Of a DNA stretch of 64,000 bases, positions 52,213 to 63,844 are shown piece by piece (within the stretch, counting starts at the first letter, position 1; every line of letters begins with the position of its first letter). The translations under genes and the position numbers were made by a program. Source of the DNA: Branchiostoma floridae (lineage: Eukaryota > Chordata > Leptocardii > Amphioxiformes > Branchiostomatidae). Location of the stretch: positions 308,760-372,759 of the forward strand of contig NW_023365716.1 in the NCBI RefSeq assembly GCF_000003815.2, in the 5' to 3' direction. Below the pieces are notes generated by a model, which was not told the origin of the DNA, made no database searches, and was given only the letters and a program-made list of their open reading frames with translations.

Positions 52213-55200
52213 CTGTCGTCAGACAAAAAGTATATTGTCAGTAATTTTTGCTCTTTGATAACTAGAATCTATCGTTGATTCTGACAACCGCCACTAAACA
52301 AACGATGAATAACATAAAAACAAAACTCTTGAACGGGCTTTCAAGCCATGGTCTTAATGGAACAATCAACAAGAAGGCAATTGCAATCTTAAGTTTTTTT
52401 AAAAATAACTAAAATTCTAAGGTCAGTAAACTCACCTGTCAGGCTGTCAAGATGCAGAAGCAGATCCTTGACATCTTCCGGAATGTTCCTTTTAGGATGG
52501 ACGACATCTCTGCCTTCCTCCGCCGCCGTCTCCACCTCTTCCCTGCTGTAGGCGTGAGGCTGGGGTCTGTGTTCCCGGAGGTCCAGGGCGCTGAGCACCA
52601 TGTCCCGTGACCTGGATCCGGGGCTGGTCTCGTGCAGCAGGCGGTACGTCATGTTCTTCAGGAGGTCCATGATGGAGTTGCAGTCTTTCCTGAAGCCTTT
52701 CGTGCTCCTGACGAAGATGTTGAGCTGTCTCTTGTCCTGTGTGATCCGCAGCAGCGCGTCGGCCTTCCCGTCGGTACATTTGGCGCTGTTCTTCCACAGA
52801 AGAGGCCGGCTGAGCTTGTCCGGGTGCGCCTGCATCAGCAGCGTCTGCAGCCGCGGGAACAGGTCGCACGAGAAGCTGTCGATCTCCTGGCGACCTTGGA
52901 TCTGGAGACCAAAGTAGACAGCCTTGCTGGACACAGGAGACCACGCCGCCTCTTCCATCTCCTGCTGCAGCAGGCTGGGGAGGATGAAGGTGCGACCGTT
53001 GTACGTGTGGCAGAGCTGGAAGTCCTGGAGAAGTTTGATCAGCAGAGGGATGTCGGCCACGGCACTGAAGACACGTTTAAGCTCCTCAACGGTGACGTAA
53101 TCGTCGGCAGTCCTCTCAACCTTGTCGATTGGAAAGTTGTCCGGGGCGAGCAAGGACCCCAAAACGGATGTGAAAAGCCACTTGGGGTCTAGTACTACCG
53201 ACGAGTCAGCTTCGCGGCGAAGGTAGATGATCTATGTGAAATATTTGAGCAAATGGTAGACGAAAATGTAACTTCTTTTCACACGAGATAACAGTTACTC
53301 AAGCAACTGGGTAGATGTATAACTATTGATTGTGACTGTCATTATGTACAGATAAGAGCTTTGAACGGGTCTCACTAAATACCGAAAACAACCGAAAACA
53401 ACCAAAAACTACCGAAAACAACCGAAAACAACCGAAAACAACTTTCACTAAATACCGAAAACAACCGAAAACAACTTTCACTAGATACCGAAAACAACCG
53501 AAAACAACTTTCACTAAATACCGAAAACAACCGAAAACAACTTTCACTAATTACCGAAAACAACCGAAAACAACTTGAAACTACCGAAAACAACCGAAAA
53601 CAACTCGACACAACCATCAACAACAAACAATTATTTAACTGGGCTATTATTTAATAATTTTGACTTTATTTTGGACAGGAGCTAGGCTAGGATGGATTTA
53701 TTTGTTTGACGACCCATGTTATTAGTACAATATTAGAAATAATAAAGTCAATGATCTAATTTGACTGTCCGAATATATTAATGATCGAATTCAGATTCAC
53801 GGATCCTGTCACGGGGACTGCTTGGTCAACTCGCAAACTCATCAATGGATATCTATACTACTTGGCATCTATTGTGTAACTCCAAGCAGAGGTAACGGTA
53901 GGGGCCAGCAACTTGGCCGCAACAAGAAATCGCAGTCACTACTATCCCCCGATGAAACCTCTGCTTGGAAAATAGGTTTGCTTATTAATTACTGCTGGCA
54001 AATTCTGCTGCCTATTTAGCTAATGTGTACTACATATTTTTACTAGCAACCAAAGCAATCTAATATATTTCTTGCTCAATTATAACGCATTTCCGCTGCC
54101 ACAACAAATCAGTTTAAATGGAAAAAACGCAAACGTGTATTACCACAGAGGCCCCATTTTCTGGATGATCAAAATAAGGATTCTGCTCTACACCGTAAAA
54201 CAGCGCGTGATGGAAAGGTATTTTCACCAGCTACATCCCCTCTGCTGGAAGAATCCTTCATTCAAAATCACCCCATTCTCTCTCTCGGCCGTGGGGAAAA
54301 TAATTCAATGGATAGTAACCAGTAGATGAAGATAAAATAGACATAAGTAGTTGTTTACTAGTTGTTTTCCGGCTGTTTTCGAGTTCTGATCGGTTGTTCA
54401 TGATTGTTTTGACATGTTTTAGGCGGTTTCGAGTTGTTTTCGGTATTTTTCGAGTTGTTTTCGGTAGATCTTAAGTTGTTTTCGGTTGTTTTCGGTAGAT
54501 TTCAAGTTGTTTTCGGTTGTTTTCGGTATTTAGTGAGACCGCTTTGGAACAGTCGTTATATAAAAGAATGTGTATTAATTGTATTACTTTGATCCTTTGA
54601 TATATTTGTGCTTGTACAATGCACATTAACTTCACATAGCTGAAATGGATTTTGGGATAATTTCGGCCAAATGAAGACCTTGTTAGAGACTTTTTTTTCA
54701 GGACTGTAACCAAAACAAATTTTTGCTAGGCCCTGCCTACGTATGTACGTAGTCCCTCGACCTGATCTGGTGGTTGGAGAAAATAGTTACACAGAGATTT
54801 TGTCGGTTGTTCCTGCCATGACAGAGGTTAAAAAGCAGATCTTGTTATAATGCAGTTGAGGTTAATTTCTAAAGCCACAAAAGTCAATGCCGTAAGGTTA
54901 CTTAGCACAGCTCTAAATAGCGACTCTTTAAGAAATTTTCTATGAATAAACAAATACTTTAACATACCTCCCCCTCATCGTGAAGGTAAGATGACGCCAG
55001 GTGTACGATACGTGACTCAAGGGTGCCATACGTTGCCTGCCTGACAGCTGTCAGGAAGTCCTGCCATTCCATCACTGGAAACATCTTCCTTTCCTGCCTC
55101 CGGCTTTCAATCAGTGTCAATATCTGGACACAGACCTTTGGGACCTGTGGTCTTTGCTGTGAATATTCGAAATGTAGTTGGTGTCTACTACTATACATAG

Positions 55201-58200
55201 TGCGAGACTGATGAGTTATAGAAAGGGTTTCTATTGTATATCGAAACTGACCAAACATCACAAACGATCGTGGGTGTCGCAGTTAATAATTTGTCATACA
55301 TGAGAGATGGCTATTACCCTTTCATTGGAATAAATCTCAAGTAATATCATACCTACATGTGGGGTTATATGTTGTCTACACCTGAGGTTGAGATTTCATA
55401 CCAAATATAAAGAATTCCAAAGCTTTCTGTTCAGTACCTTCAACATGTCGTCCCTGAATGCTGCCAGCACCTCTCGCAGCCGCTGTATCCCAGGAGACCC
55501 CGCCTCCAGGCAGTTGATGAGGAACACCTCCTGTGACACAATCAGTGACTCCTGGAACAGTTTCCTGTAGTGTTCCACCAGAGCTTTAGCCCGGCGCATA
55601 CCTACAGGTAGAAATCGTATTGATATTGCACAGATACTATTAAGATTACGCGTGGGTCTAATACTTACGTAATTTGACCAATTGCAAGGAAGCAAAATAA
55701 TCAAGCACTATAAAATATATCAAATAGGCCCACTCTGAATTCACCTCACCTGCTTCCTGGTCCTGTAGTTTGTCCGCATGACTGGCGATCAGGATAATCC
55801 GGGGTTTGTTGGTGGGATCTGCGTTACTGCAGTGGATGAAGCTCAGCCAGCCGTGGACCTGCGAATAAAAGAACATTTTACTTACTTAAAAGGTACTATA
55901 TAATTATAGAAAACAGTAAAGTGTATCAATTTGTCTCAGGATTAAAAGCATAGCAGTTTGTCTTAAACAGGCATCTCTACCAGTGCTTTAATCATAGATA
56001 TTTGTCTCCACTCCCAAATCAGCATTAGTACTAAGACAATGAGCTGTTGTCTTTCATGCAAATTGCAAACATTGTTCAAAGGTTAATCCTACCTGCCGTT
56101 TCTGTTCGTCCTCCCCATCCGTGATTTTGTAGACGACAGGGAAGATGGCGTTAGTGGTGCGGAGCAGCATGGCGTGTGTGACGTAGAACTGTGCCTGTCC
56201 TGCGAAGTCATGCAGACTGAGTCTCCCGATTCCCGGCACGGTTTTACTGGATACATGCACCCCCGGGGTGGGGTTAAAAACGTCTTGTTGTCTGACCCTC
56301 CTCTTTATGTTCCAGAAAGCAACAACGATGACGCCCGTCTGGAATTTTTTGTAATTTCACTGATTTGCAATGACGTCAGAGTCTGAATCATTAAACGCTG
56401 TGGAATTCACTGCACTTTATAAATGTAAAATATATTGATACATTTTGTCAAAATAGTTTATCATAAATTTTGCCCTGTTTATCTATCATTGATTGAATTG
56501 ATTGTTTGTGGATTTTTACCTTTTTCAGAATCTTTCGCAAAGATGTTTTTCCGACCTGCCCGTCTCCACAGAGAAACAGTTTGACTGTTGTTCCCTCCTC
56601 AGACCCCACGGAGGAGACCAGCTCGCTGTACTCAGCCTGTTTCCGTGTTTCTGTCTGGGGACAGAACGTGAACGATTAACGTTTTGTCAGGTGATCAGTT
56701 GCCATTCAAATGATTTGATGTAACAATAACTTGAAAGACAAAGATCTATCTTGAAAACGTTTGCTCTGTTGCGATATGAACAATAGTATTACGATAAAAT
56801 TTATCTGTCGTGCGTGTGGTTTGCTATGTGACTGTGTGACCATTAGAAGAAGATGTTGTCGCAGTTCTAACGTGTCTTGTATGAAATCCTGCTTGGATCT
56901 TCATCTGCAGTTCACAGTGAGATAGTTATAAGGAGCTGCATAGCTTACCTCCAGCAATAACTGTGTATCTTTGCCCAGTCCTGCAGTAACGTCAACCGGG
57001 CGCTTGTTGTTCTGAAATCAGATAATGGAGAACTTTCAGACGTGTTAAACCAATCTGCACATTGAATCCTCTTGTAAGAAAACGTGAGAGTAGTCAAGTG
57101 AATATAGACATATTTGTAACGTTTCTATCCCATTCATAACCCTGCTCAGATGACATCTGCGCTACCTGGAATGAGGCGAAGCCATGATGGCAACCTTGAT
57201 AAAATATGGCGAGCTGCTAATGCAAAAGGGCTTATTCAGTTTATTAGCATTTAACCCTCAAACCACCGTATGGGGTCAAACTTACCCCAGGCGTATATTA
57301 ATATGTGTTATTATCGCATTTCTGGTCGAAAACAAATTTCCTCTTATGAGTATGTTTGTGTATATGTCTTATAACTATGTTTTTACCAAATTGGCTCATT
57401 GTTGATTAAGTTATCGTAGAAAGTTTATGCATGGTCATGTGGGGTCAAAACTGACACCAGTATTGATTTAAACAAACTTTTGAGACCTACACATAAGCAA
57501 CTTATCATATGATCACAAAATTTTCAGAGAATGATGTACATGTGAAACAGAATTATGGTAACAACTTTTCTGTCATTATCATGTTATATGACGACGTTAT
57601 GACGCCATCTAGCAAATATCGGCCGCCATATTGGATTTTGACTGATGACGTAATCAAATTAGCATAAATGATGAACATTGAATTATGAAATTTACATTGA
57701 ATTTGAAAAGATGTCATGAACAAGTGTGGTTTGCCAAGAAAATCTTAAAATTTGAATGTTTAAGCCAAATTTAGAAAATTTCGTAATAAATGTCCGTCAG
57801 AATTCCGTTGCCATGGCAACATGAAAACTGATGAATTTTTTTTATTCAATTAAAATGTTTGCTATTAACATTTTCTGAAAAGTAACCAAGTTTGGTGGCC
57901 CTAGCATAAGCCACTCAGGGGCTATGCGGCATTGAATTTGGTGCAGGCATAATAAAAAAACCTACCAGGTCTGAATAGTGTTAGTGCAAAATGTGGTCCT
58001 CAAGATCTTTTGCATAAATTATGATAATGTTGAATTATTTTCACCTTATTATGTCAAACTGTCCAACATAGATTAAGGAAACGTAACATATATACAAATC
58101 ACAAAAAGAGACACCAAAAAAGCTGTATTTGTACAAAACACTATATATATGGGGTCAGTTTTGACCCCATACCGTAATCTACGTCACAAAAAAGGAACGG

Positions 58201-61200
58201 TGGTTTGAGGGTTAATTAGATCTTCATCATCATCATCGGTCGACGTGATCAAATGTAGACATGTTCGCACATGTCTACACACGACGGGGTTATACCGCCC
58301 CTTACGGGGTGACATACCCTTTCGTAGGCTAATTACAAGACGGGGATGCGCCAGATCTCCCGTCCGGGTGAATGATGTAATTCACCATGTGGCTGATACG
58401 AGACAGAGGTTCGCCAGGCCTCCATCCGGGTGATTTGAAGTGAATCACCAACTCCCGACAGAAGGATTTGCACCAACGCACACCGCACCATCGCACGTGT
58501 GGGGGTTCTTTAACGTGCATGGGGTATGGCTCTCCCCATACACGGGACTTCCATTTAACGTCCTATCCGAGGGACGACTCATTTTTCACTTGAGTAAAGT
58601 GAGGAAAGTCGTGTAAAGTGCCTTTCCCAAGGGCACAAGACCGGCAACACGGTAGGCGGATTCGAACCGGCGACCTCTCGATCACGGGCCGAATACAATA
58701 CCACTGTGCTACGCGGCCCCACGATTAGATCTTACCTTGTTAGTCACATTGAGATCAGCTCTGTTCTTAATGAGCAGCTCCACAACTTTGTCATGTGCTC
58801 TTTCACACGCTTTATGCAGACCTGTGTCTCCATTCTGTAACACAACAGTTAAAGCAATGCTTAAATCAAATGTCTGGTCATAAGCGGATACTTTGTAATA
58901 TCAGACTTTTTGGACCAACCACAAACCCTCATTTTTATAGTTCATACAGCCAGACTGTCATAACCCTGATGGGTATACAATGATTGATTACGAAAACACA
59001 ATTTAAATACGTTATACAGTCATGTCGTTATATGCTTGGTTGTTAAGATTGCAATGACCTCCCCTACACGCTTCATGCAGAATTGTGTCTTCGTTTTGAA
59101 ACAGAACAGTTAAAGCATTGTCAACAAAAAATGTCTGATCATGAGCGGATACCTTGTAATATCACATGGTCAGGTTGTGTGGATCGATCACAAACCAAAA
59201 TGCCTATCGATCATACAGTCATAACGACATGAGCATGGTTAATAAAGACGGAGGCCGTGTATCAATCAATAATGGGTCAAACATGTAGACTTGAATCAAT
59301 GAAGGCGAAGGATTCGGTTATTATCATACCATAACAGGATTCGGTTATTACCATAACATGAAAGGAGGGTCTACTTTATTAAAATGCACGTTTAAATCAT
59401 TTGCAACAAAATGAAAATATTTTTAAGGTGAAGTTAATCTCTTTATCTAAAGACGTGCCTTGCGTCAGCTCACTTTTTGTGTCTTCTTGAATGAGCTATA
59501 TAAACAATAACGTCAATGACCCGTTCTTGACTTGACGTTTGCGGTGACCTAACACCTGCTCAGTGATTTATAACCACCCAGGGAGCGAAGGCATTTTGAC
59601 ACCGTAGCCGCTTCAGGCGGGGCATTAACCTTTAATTGATTTAATTTGCAGTTTTGTTATAGCCTGTTAGTTTAAATTCTTACCTTGTTAGTCACAGTGA
59701 GATCAACTCCGTTCTCGATGAGCAGCTCCACAACCTTGTCATGACCTTCTCTACACGCTTTATGCAGACCTGTGTCTCCGTACTGTAACACAACAGCTCA
59801 GACAATACTTAAATCAAAGGTCTGGTCATAAGCGGATACCTTGTACTGTTAGACTTTTTGGACCAACCACAGACCCTCATTTTTATAGTTCACATAGACA
59901 GAATGTCATAACCCTGATGGGTACATAATGCTTGATTACAAAACTACATCTTAAATAAGTTTTACAGTCATAACAATATATGAATGGTTGTAAATAATTG
60001 TAATGACCTACCTACACGCTTCATGCATAATTGTGTCTTTGCTTTGTAACACAACAGTTAAAGCAATGTCAACAAGAAATGTCTGATCATGAGCAGATCC
60101 ATTGTAATATCACATGGTTAGGTTGTGTGGATCGATCACAAACCACAATGTCTGTCGGTTATACAGTCATAACGCCATAAGCATGGTTAATGAAGACGGA
60201 GGCCGTGTATCAATCAATAATGGGTCAATAATGCGGACTGGAATCTGTCTGTATCTGTATCTGTATCTATATAGCCGGTATAACCGCCCTTCAGCGTAAC
60301 ACACCAGCTTCGCAGGCACGCGGCGCGGCAGCAGCTGGTTATATTACACTGAACGACTCATCACACCTAACTTTTGCACATCTATATGCAAGTGTTCTCT
60401 GAAACTATCCAGAGAAGACGCCCCTACTGTGCTTGGTGATAACATATTCCACTCTACAACAGTTCTGGGGAAATAGGAATTTTTGAACACATCAATCCTA
60501 GGTTGGTAACTCTGGTACTTGAAAGCATGACTGTTTCTAGTTCGTTTTTGAGCTGGTGTTAGATACTTATCAGTCGGTACGTCCACCAGCTTATTGGTCA
60601 TTTTGTACATCATACAAAGTCTGGACATTTTCCTCCTGTCTTCAAGTGATGTCCACTGCAGATCTGTTTTTATTTTGGTAACACTAGCATCTCTGCTGTA
60701 GTTGTTTGTACAGAATCTGGCAGCTTGGTTCTGTACCCTTTCCAGTTTATCTTTGTCTTTCTTTGTATACGGATCCCATACTGTTGCAGCATATTCAAGA
60801 TTTGGTCTTACCAGTGACGTGTATGCAAGTGATTTTACCCTGGATGGGCATGCCCACAAGTTGCGTTTGATTACTCCCAGTGTCTGTTTAGCCTTGGTTG
60901 TTATTTTGTTAACATGGACACCCCACTTCAGTCCAGTTGTTAATGTAACACCGAGGTATGGGTGGGTTTTTGTGGTTGCTAATGTCTGACCACAGAACTG
61001 GTAGGGGGATACATTTGGGGTTCGTTTGTTTGTTATGTGCATGATATAACATTTACCCGGATTGAACTGCATAAGCCATTTCCTTTGCCACTCTTCCAGG
61101 GTGTTCAGATCTTTCTGGAGAAGTAGTGAATCTTCCTTTGTAGAGAGCTCTACATATAACAGGCAGTCATCTGCGAACAACCTCACACTTGAATCGAGCT

Positions 61201-63280
61201 GGTCTGGCAAGTCGTTTATGTACAAGAGGAAGAGCAATGGTCCCAGGACAGTTCCTTGCGGAACTCCAGACGCTACTTTAACTGGAGCTGAGGCCCTCCC
61301 TTCTACCACTACAGTTTGCTCTCTGTTCGTTAGGAAAGCCTTTAACCAATTAAGTGTGGTACCTTGAATTCCATAATGCTCTAGTTTTGATATCAGTCTG
61401 CTATGTGGGACTTTGTCAAAGGCTTTAGTAAAATCAAGAATTGCTAGATCCACTTGTCTTTTGTTGTTCAGTGCCCCAGCTATGTCGTGTACTGTTAAAA
61501 TAAGCTGTGTTTCTGTGGATCGCTTTGCTCTGAAACCATGCTGGTAGTCCGTTAGTACATTGTGGCCTTCTAAGTGTTTCATTATATGGCTATGGATAAT
61601 GTGTTCAAGTAGTTTACAGGAAATACAGGTAAGTGAAACTGGTCTGTAGTTACTGGGGACCGCTCTATCTCCCTTTTTGAAAATGGCGCATACATTTGCA
61701 TCTCTGCAGTCTTTAGGAATCTCTCCTGTGTCAAGCGATTGTTGGAAAATGTTAGTTAAAACAGGTGCGATTTCACTGGCTGTCATTTTGAGGAACCAAG
61801 GAGGTATTTGGTCTGGCCCGGATGCTTTGGATGGATTAAGGCCTTGCAGCATTTTCTCTACACCATAAATAGAAATCAAGGAAGGCGAAGGATTCGGTTA
61901 TTATCATAACATAACAGGCTTCGGCTATTATCGTAACATAACAGGAGAGTCTATTTAATTAGAACGCACGTTTAAATCATTGATAATGCAACGAAAATAT
62001 TCTTAAGATGACGTTTCTATCTTTATCTAAAGACGTGCCTTGTCTCAGCTCACTTCAATTCGTCTCCTTGAATTAGTCATTCAAATTATTTAACGTAAAT
62101 GACCCGTTTTCCCCGACATTTGCAGTGACCTAACACCTGCTTAGTGATCTATAACCACCCAGGGAGCGAAGGAGTTTTGACAGCGTAACCGCTTCAGGCG
62201 GGTCATTAACCTTTAACCCTATCTAGACCGGGCTTTTTTGGGATACCTGGGACCGGGGGGGCTCTTTTGACCCCCCCCCCTTCGTAATTTCAAGACGGCT
62301 TGGGTTACGATCACCAAATTTAGAGGGGATGATGTACTAGTAAAGTTTTATATTTTCTGTGAGTTTGATATCGTTATGACGTAATACGACGTAATTATGA
62401 CGTCATAATGTCATATTTTAGGCTAAAATCGTCTAAATATGAAATTTCCGTTATACTTAAAGGTATTAAAGAAAACGATGACTATAAAGGTTATCTTATT
62501 GGTGTCTAAGTCTGCCAAGTCTTTTGTTACCAATTACGACGACACTGACGCCAATATGACGTCAGAAAATGACGTCATTTGTCCGCCATCTTGGATCGAC
62601 AAGCTTGAATTTTCTAAAATACGATTTTTTCCACATATAACCCCAAAACCCAATGGAAGTGGACTAAAAAGGTTCAAATGATTGTGTTTTGTTAAAAAAT
62701 AAAAGATTTGGACGGAATTTGAGTAAAAATAACATGTATTTATCGTTGAAAATGGCATTGTCCGCCATCTTGGATTTTGACCCATGACGTCATCAAATTA
62801 GCATAAATTATGAATGATTAGTTAGCAATGTAACTTAAATTTACACAGGATCTTAATGATATAGATTAACAAGTTTGGTCTAGCAATAAAACTATGAAAT
62901 CCCATAATTCAAACTGAAATTAGTAAATTTGGTAAAATATGCCTGTCAGAAACCCGTTGCCATGGCAACACGAAAAATCACAAACTAAAATTTTTTCGCA
63001 GAATTGTTGTTAACAATATTTTAGGCAAAGTCACCAAGTTTTGTGGTCCTAGCACACGTCGTTTGGCAGTTATACGACGTCAAAGTTGGCGCAGGCACTT
63101 TTAGCCCCCCCCGGTCTAGATAGGGTTAATTGATTTAGTTAATCTTCAGCTTTGTTATAGGCCGTTATTTTACATTGTTACCTTGTTAGTCACATTAAGA
63201 TCAGCTCCGTTTTTGATGAGCAGCTCCACAACCTTGTCATGACCTCCCCAACACGCTTTATGCAGACCTGTCCATCCGCC
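51920..63280 (-). CDS. ROCO-family protein, ankyrin-Roc-COR-CARD, copy 2 (extends beyond window)
   Basis: Minus-strand exons in transcription order: 63182-63280, 59684-59782, 58736-58834 (ankyrin, 99 bases each); 56949-57011; 56520-56654 (P-loop GDGQVGKTS); 56093-56302 (HDFAGQ); 55750-55858 (IASHADK); 55438-55601; 54968-55156; 52436-53231 (COR); 51920-52212 (CARD and stop). Exon lengths equal those of copy 1 except the 210-base Roc exon, and all phases fit, giving about 751 codons with no stops. More ankyrin repeats, and any further N-terminal domain, would lie past the right edge, where the repeat unit continues to 63840. The gene absorbed a foldback element, two MITEs, a SINE and a LINE in its introns without damage to the exons. 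Homology to DAPK1-type ROCO proteins with a CARD in place of a Death domain is the working interpretation. Confidence 0.87.
53368..54540. mobile_element. Foldback/MULE-like element, GGTCTCACTAAATACC ends
   Basis: The left end GGTCTCACTAAATACC then repeated CGAAAACAAC units (53368-53620) is mirrored by GGTTGTTTTCGG units ending GGTATTTAGTGAGACC at 54540. Flanks GCTTTGAACG (left) and GCTTTGGAAC (right) look like an imperfect 9-10-bp target duplication, which would suggest a Mutator-like or hAT origin. It sits in the intron between the COR exons of ROCO copy 2 and is absent from copy 1. Apparent CFRLFSVF proteins here are artefacts of the repeat. Confidence 0.78.
56093..56654 (-). CDS. Roc P-loop and G3 exons (ROCO copy 2)
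   Basis: 56520-56654 encodes TTVKLFLCGDGQVGKTSLRK; 56093-56302 encodes FNPTPGVHVSSKTVPGIGRL then SLHDFAGQAQFYV. Both exons are in phase 0 at each end. The acceptor AAAG|AGGAGG at 56302 keeps the frame, unlike the corresponding site in copy 1. Confidence 0.85.
57255..58211. mobile_element. piggyBac-like MITE 2
   Basis: TTAA flanks (57251-57254 and 58212-58215) with inverted ends CCCTCAAACCACCGTA and AACGGTGGTTTGAGGG. Copy 1 keeps the empty site ATTTAATACAATACG (about 8640-8654). It shares the GCCGCCATATTGGATTTTGA and GTTGCCATGGCAAC core. Confidence 0.9.
58225..58723 (-). mobile_element. Full-length tRNA-derived SINE with 10-bp target duplication
   Basis: ATTAGATCTT flanks both sides (58215-58224 and 58724-58733). 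On the minus strand the head reads GGGGCCGCGTAGCACAGTGG (A box) and GGTTCGAATCC (B box). The body carries GTGCCCTTGGGAAAGGCA and the end is a (GAT)n tail. It lies next to MITE 2 in a ROCO copy 2 intron. Confidence 0.85.
58736..63280 (-). CDS. Three ankyrin exons of ROCO copy 2
   Basis: Exons 58736-58834, 59684-59782 and 63182-63280 encode NGDTGLHKACERAHDKVVEL, YGDTGLHKACREGHDKVVEL and GGWTGLHKACWGGHDKVVEL, each followed by LI.N..DL.VTNK. The 3.4-kb spacing before the last exon equals one ~0.9-kb unit plus the LINE and MITE 3. Confidence 0.87.
60245..61875 (-). mobile_element. 5'-truncated CR1/Jockey-group LINE (reverse transcriptase)
   Basis: The minus-strand ORF at 60344-61879 (511 codons) begins inside the RT domain: MLQGLNPSKASGPDQIPPWF, then NYRPVSLTCISCKLLE, FRAKRSTETQLI, LDFTKAFDKVPHS, GVPQGTVLGPLLFLLYINDL, the catalytic FADDCLLY, and YLGVTLTTGLKW. 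The endonuclease and ORF1 are missing. The 3' tail is CTGTATCTGTATCTGTATCT on the plus strand at 60247. The host sequence GACTTGAATCAATGAAGGC is split with AATC at both ends, a short target duplication. The ORF is open throughout, so insertion is young. Without the 5' part it cannot move on its own. Confidence 0.88.
62217..63125. mobile_element. piggyBac-like MITE 3
   Basis: TTAA flanks (62213-62216 and 63126-63129), ends CCCTATCTAGACCGGG and CCGGTCTAGATAGGG. It shares the GCCATCTTGGATTTTGACCC and GTTGCCATGGCAAC core with the other two, but its end sequence differs. Introns of the copy-1 array have the empty site CCTTTAATCAATTTAATT. Confidence 0.88.
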
Positions 63281-63844
63281 CTGTAACACAACAGTTAAAG
63301 CAATGCTTAAATCAAAGGTCTGATTATAAGCGGATACCTTGTAATATCAGACTTTTGGGACCAACCACATACACTAATTTTTATAGTTTATACAGCCAGA
63401 ATGTCATAACCCTGATGGATATATAATGATTGATTACGAAACCACAATTTAAATAAGTTATACAGTCATAACGTTATATGCTTGGTTGTTAAGAATTGTA
63501 ATGACCTACCTACACGCTTCATGCAGAATTTTGTCACCGCTTTGTAACACAACGGTTAAAGCATTGAAAACAAGAAAGTTCTGATCATGAGCGGATACCT
63601 TGTAATATCACATGGTCAGGTTTGTGGATCGATCACAAACCACAATGTCTATTGGTTATACAGTCATAACGCCATAAGCATGGTTAATGAAGTCGGAGGC
63701 CATGTATCAATAATTGGTCAATAATGCAGACTTGAAGCAATGAAGGCTAAGGATTCGGTTATTGTCATAACATAACAGGAGGGTCTACTTTATTAACATG
63801 CACGTTTAAATCATTTACAATGAAATGAAAATATTCTAAAAGGC

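Larger units (their letters stand above)
1..63840. other. Segmental duplication: 1-13828 paired with 46921-63840
   Basis: MS4A and ROCO genes, introns and flanks align in the same order and direction between the two blocks; base 1 corresponds to about base 46921. Exon lengths are conserved. Divergence is at the level of paralogues (COR about 40 differences in roughly 245 residues by eye), not alleles. Six insertions are specific to block 2 and at least two (7795-8225 and 4692-4767) to block 1. Confidence 0.88.

Noticed and set aside
53323-53626. Minus-strand CFRLFSVF repeat proteins
   Set aside because: Translation of the AACCGAAAAC arm of the foldback element.
58660-58723. tRNA gene (A and B boxes on the minus strand)
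   Set aside because: It is the head of a SINE flanked by a 10-bp target duplication, with a long non-tRNA body.
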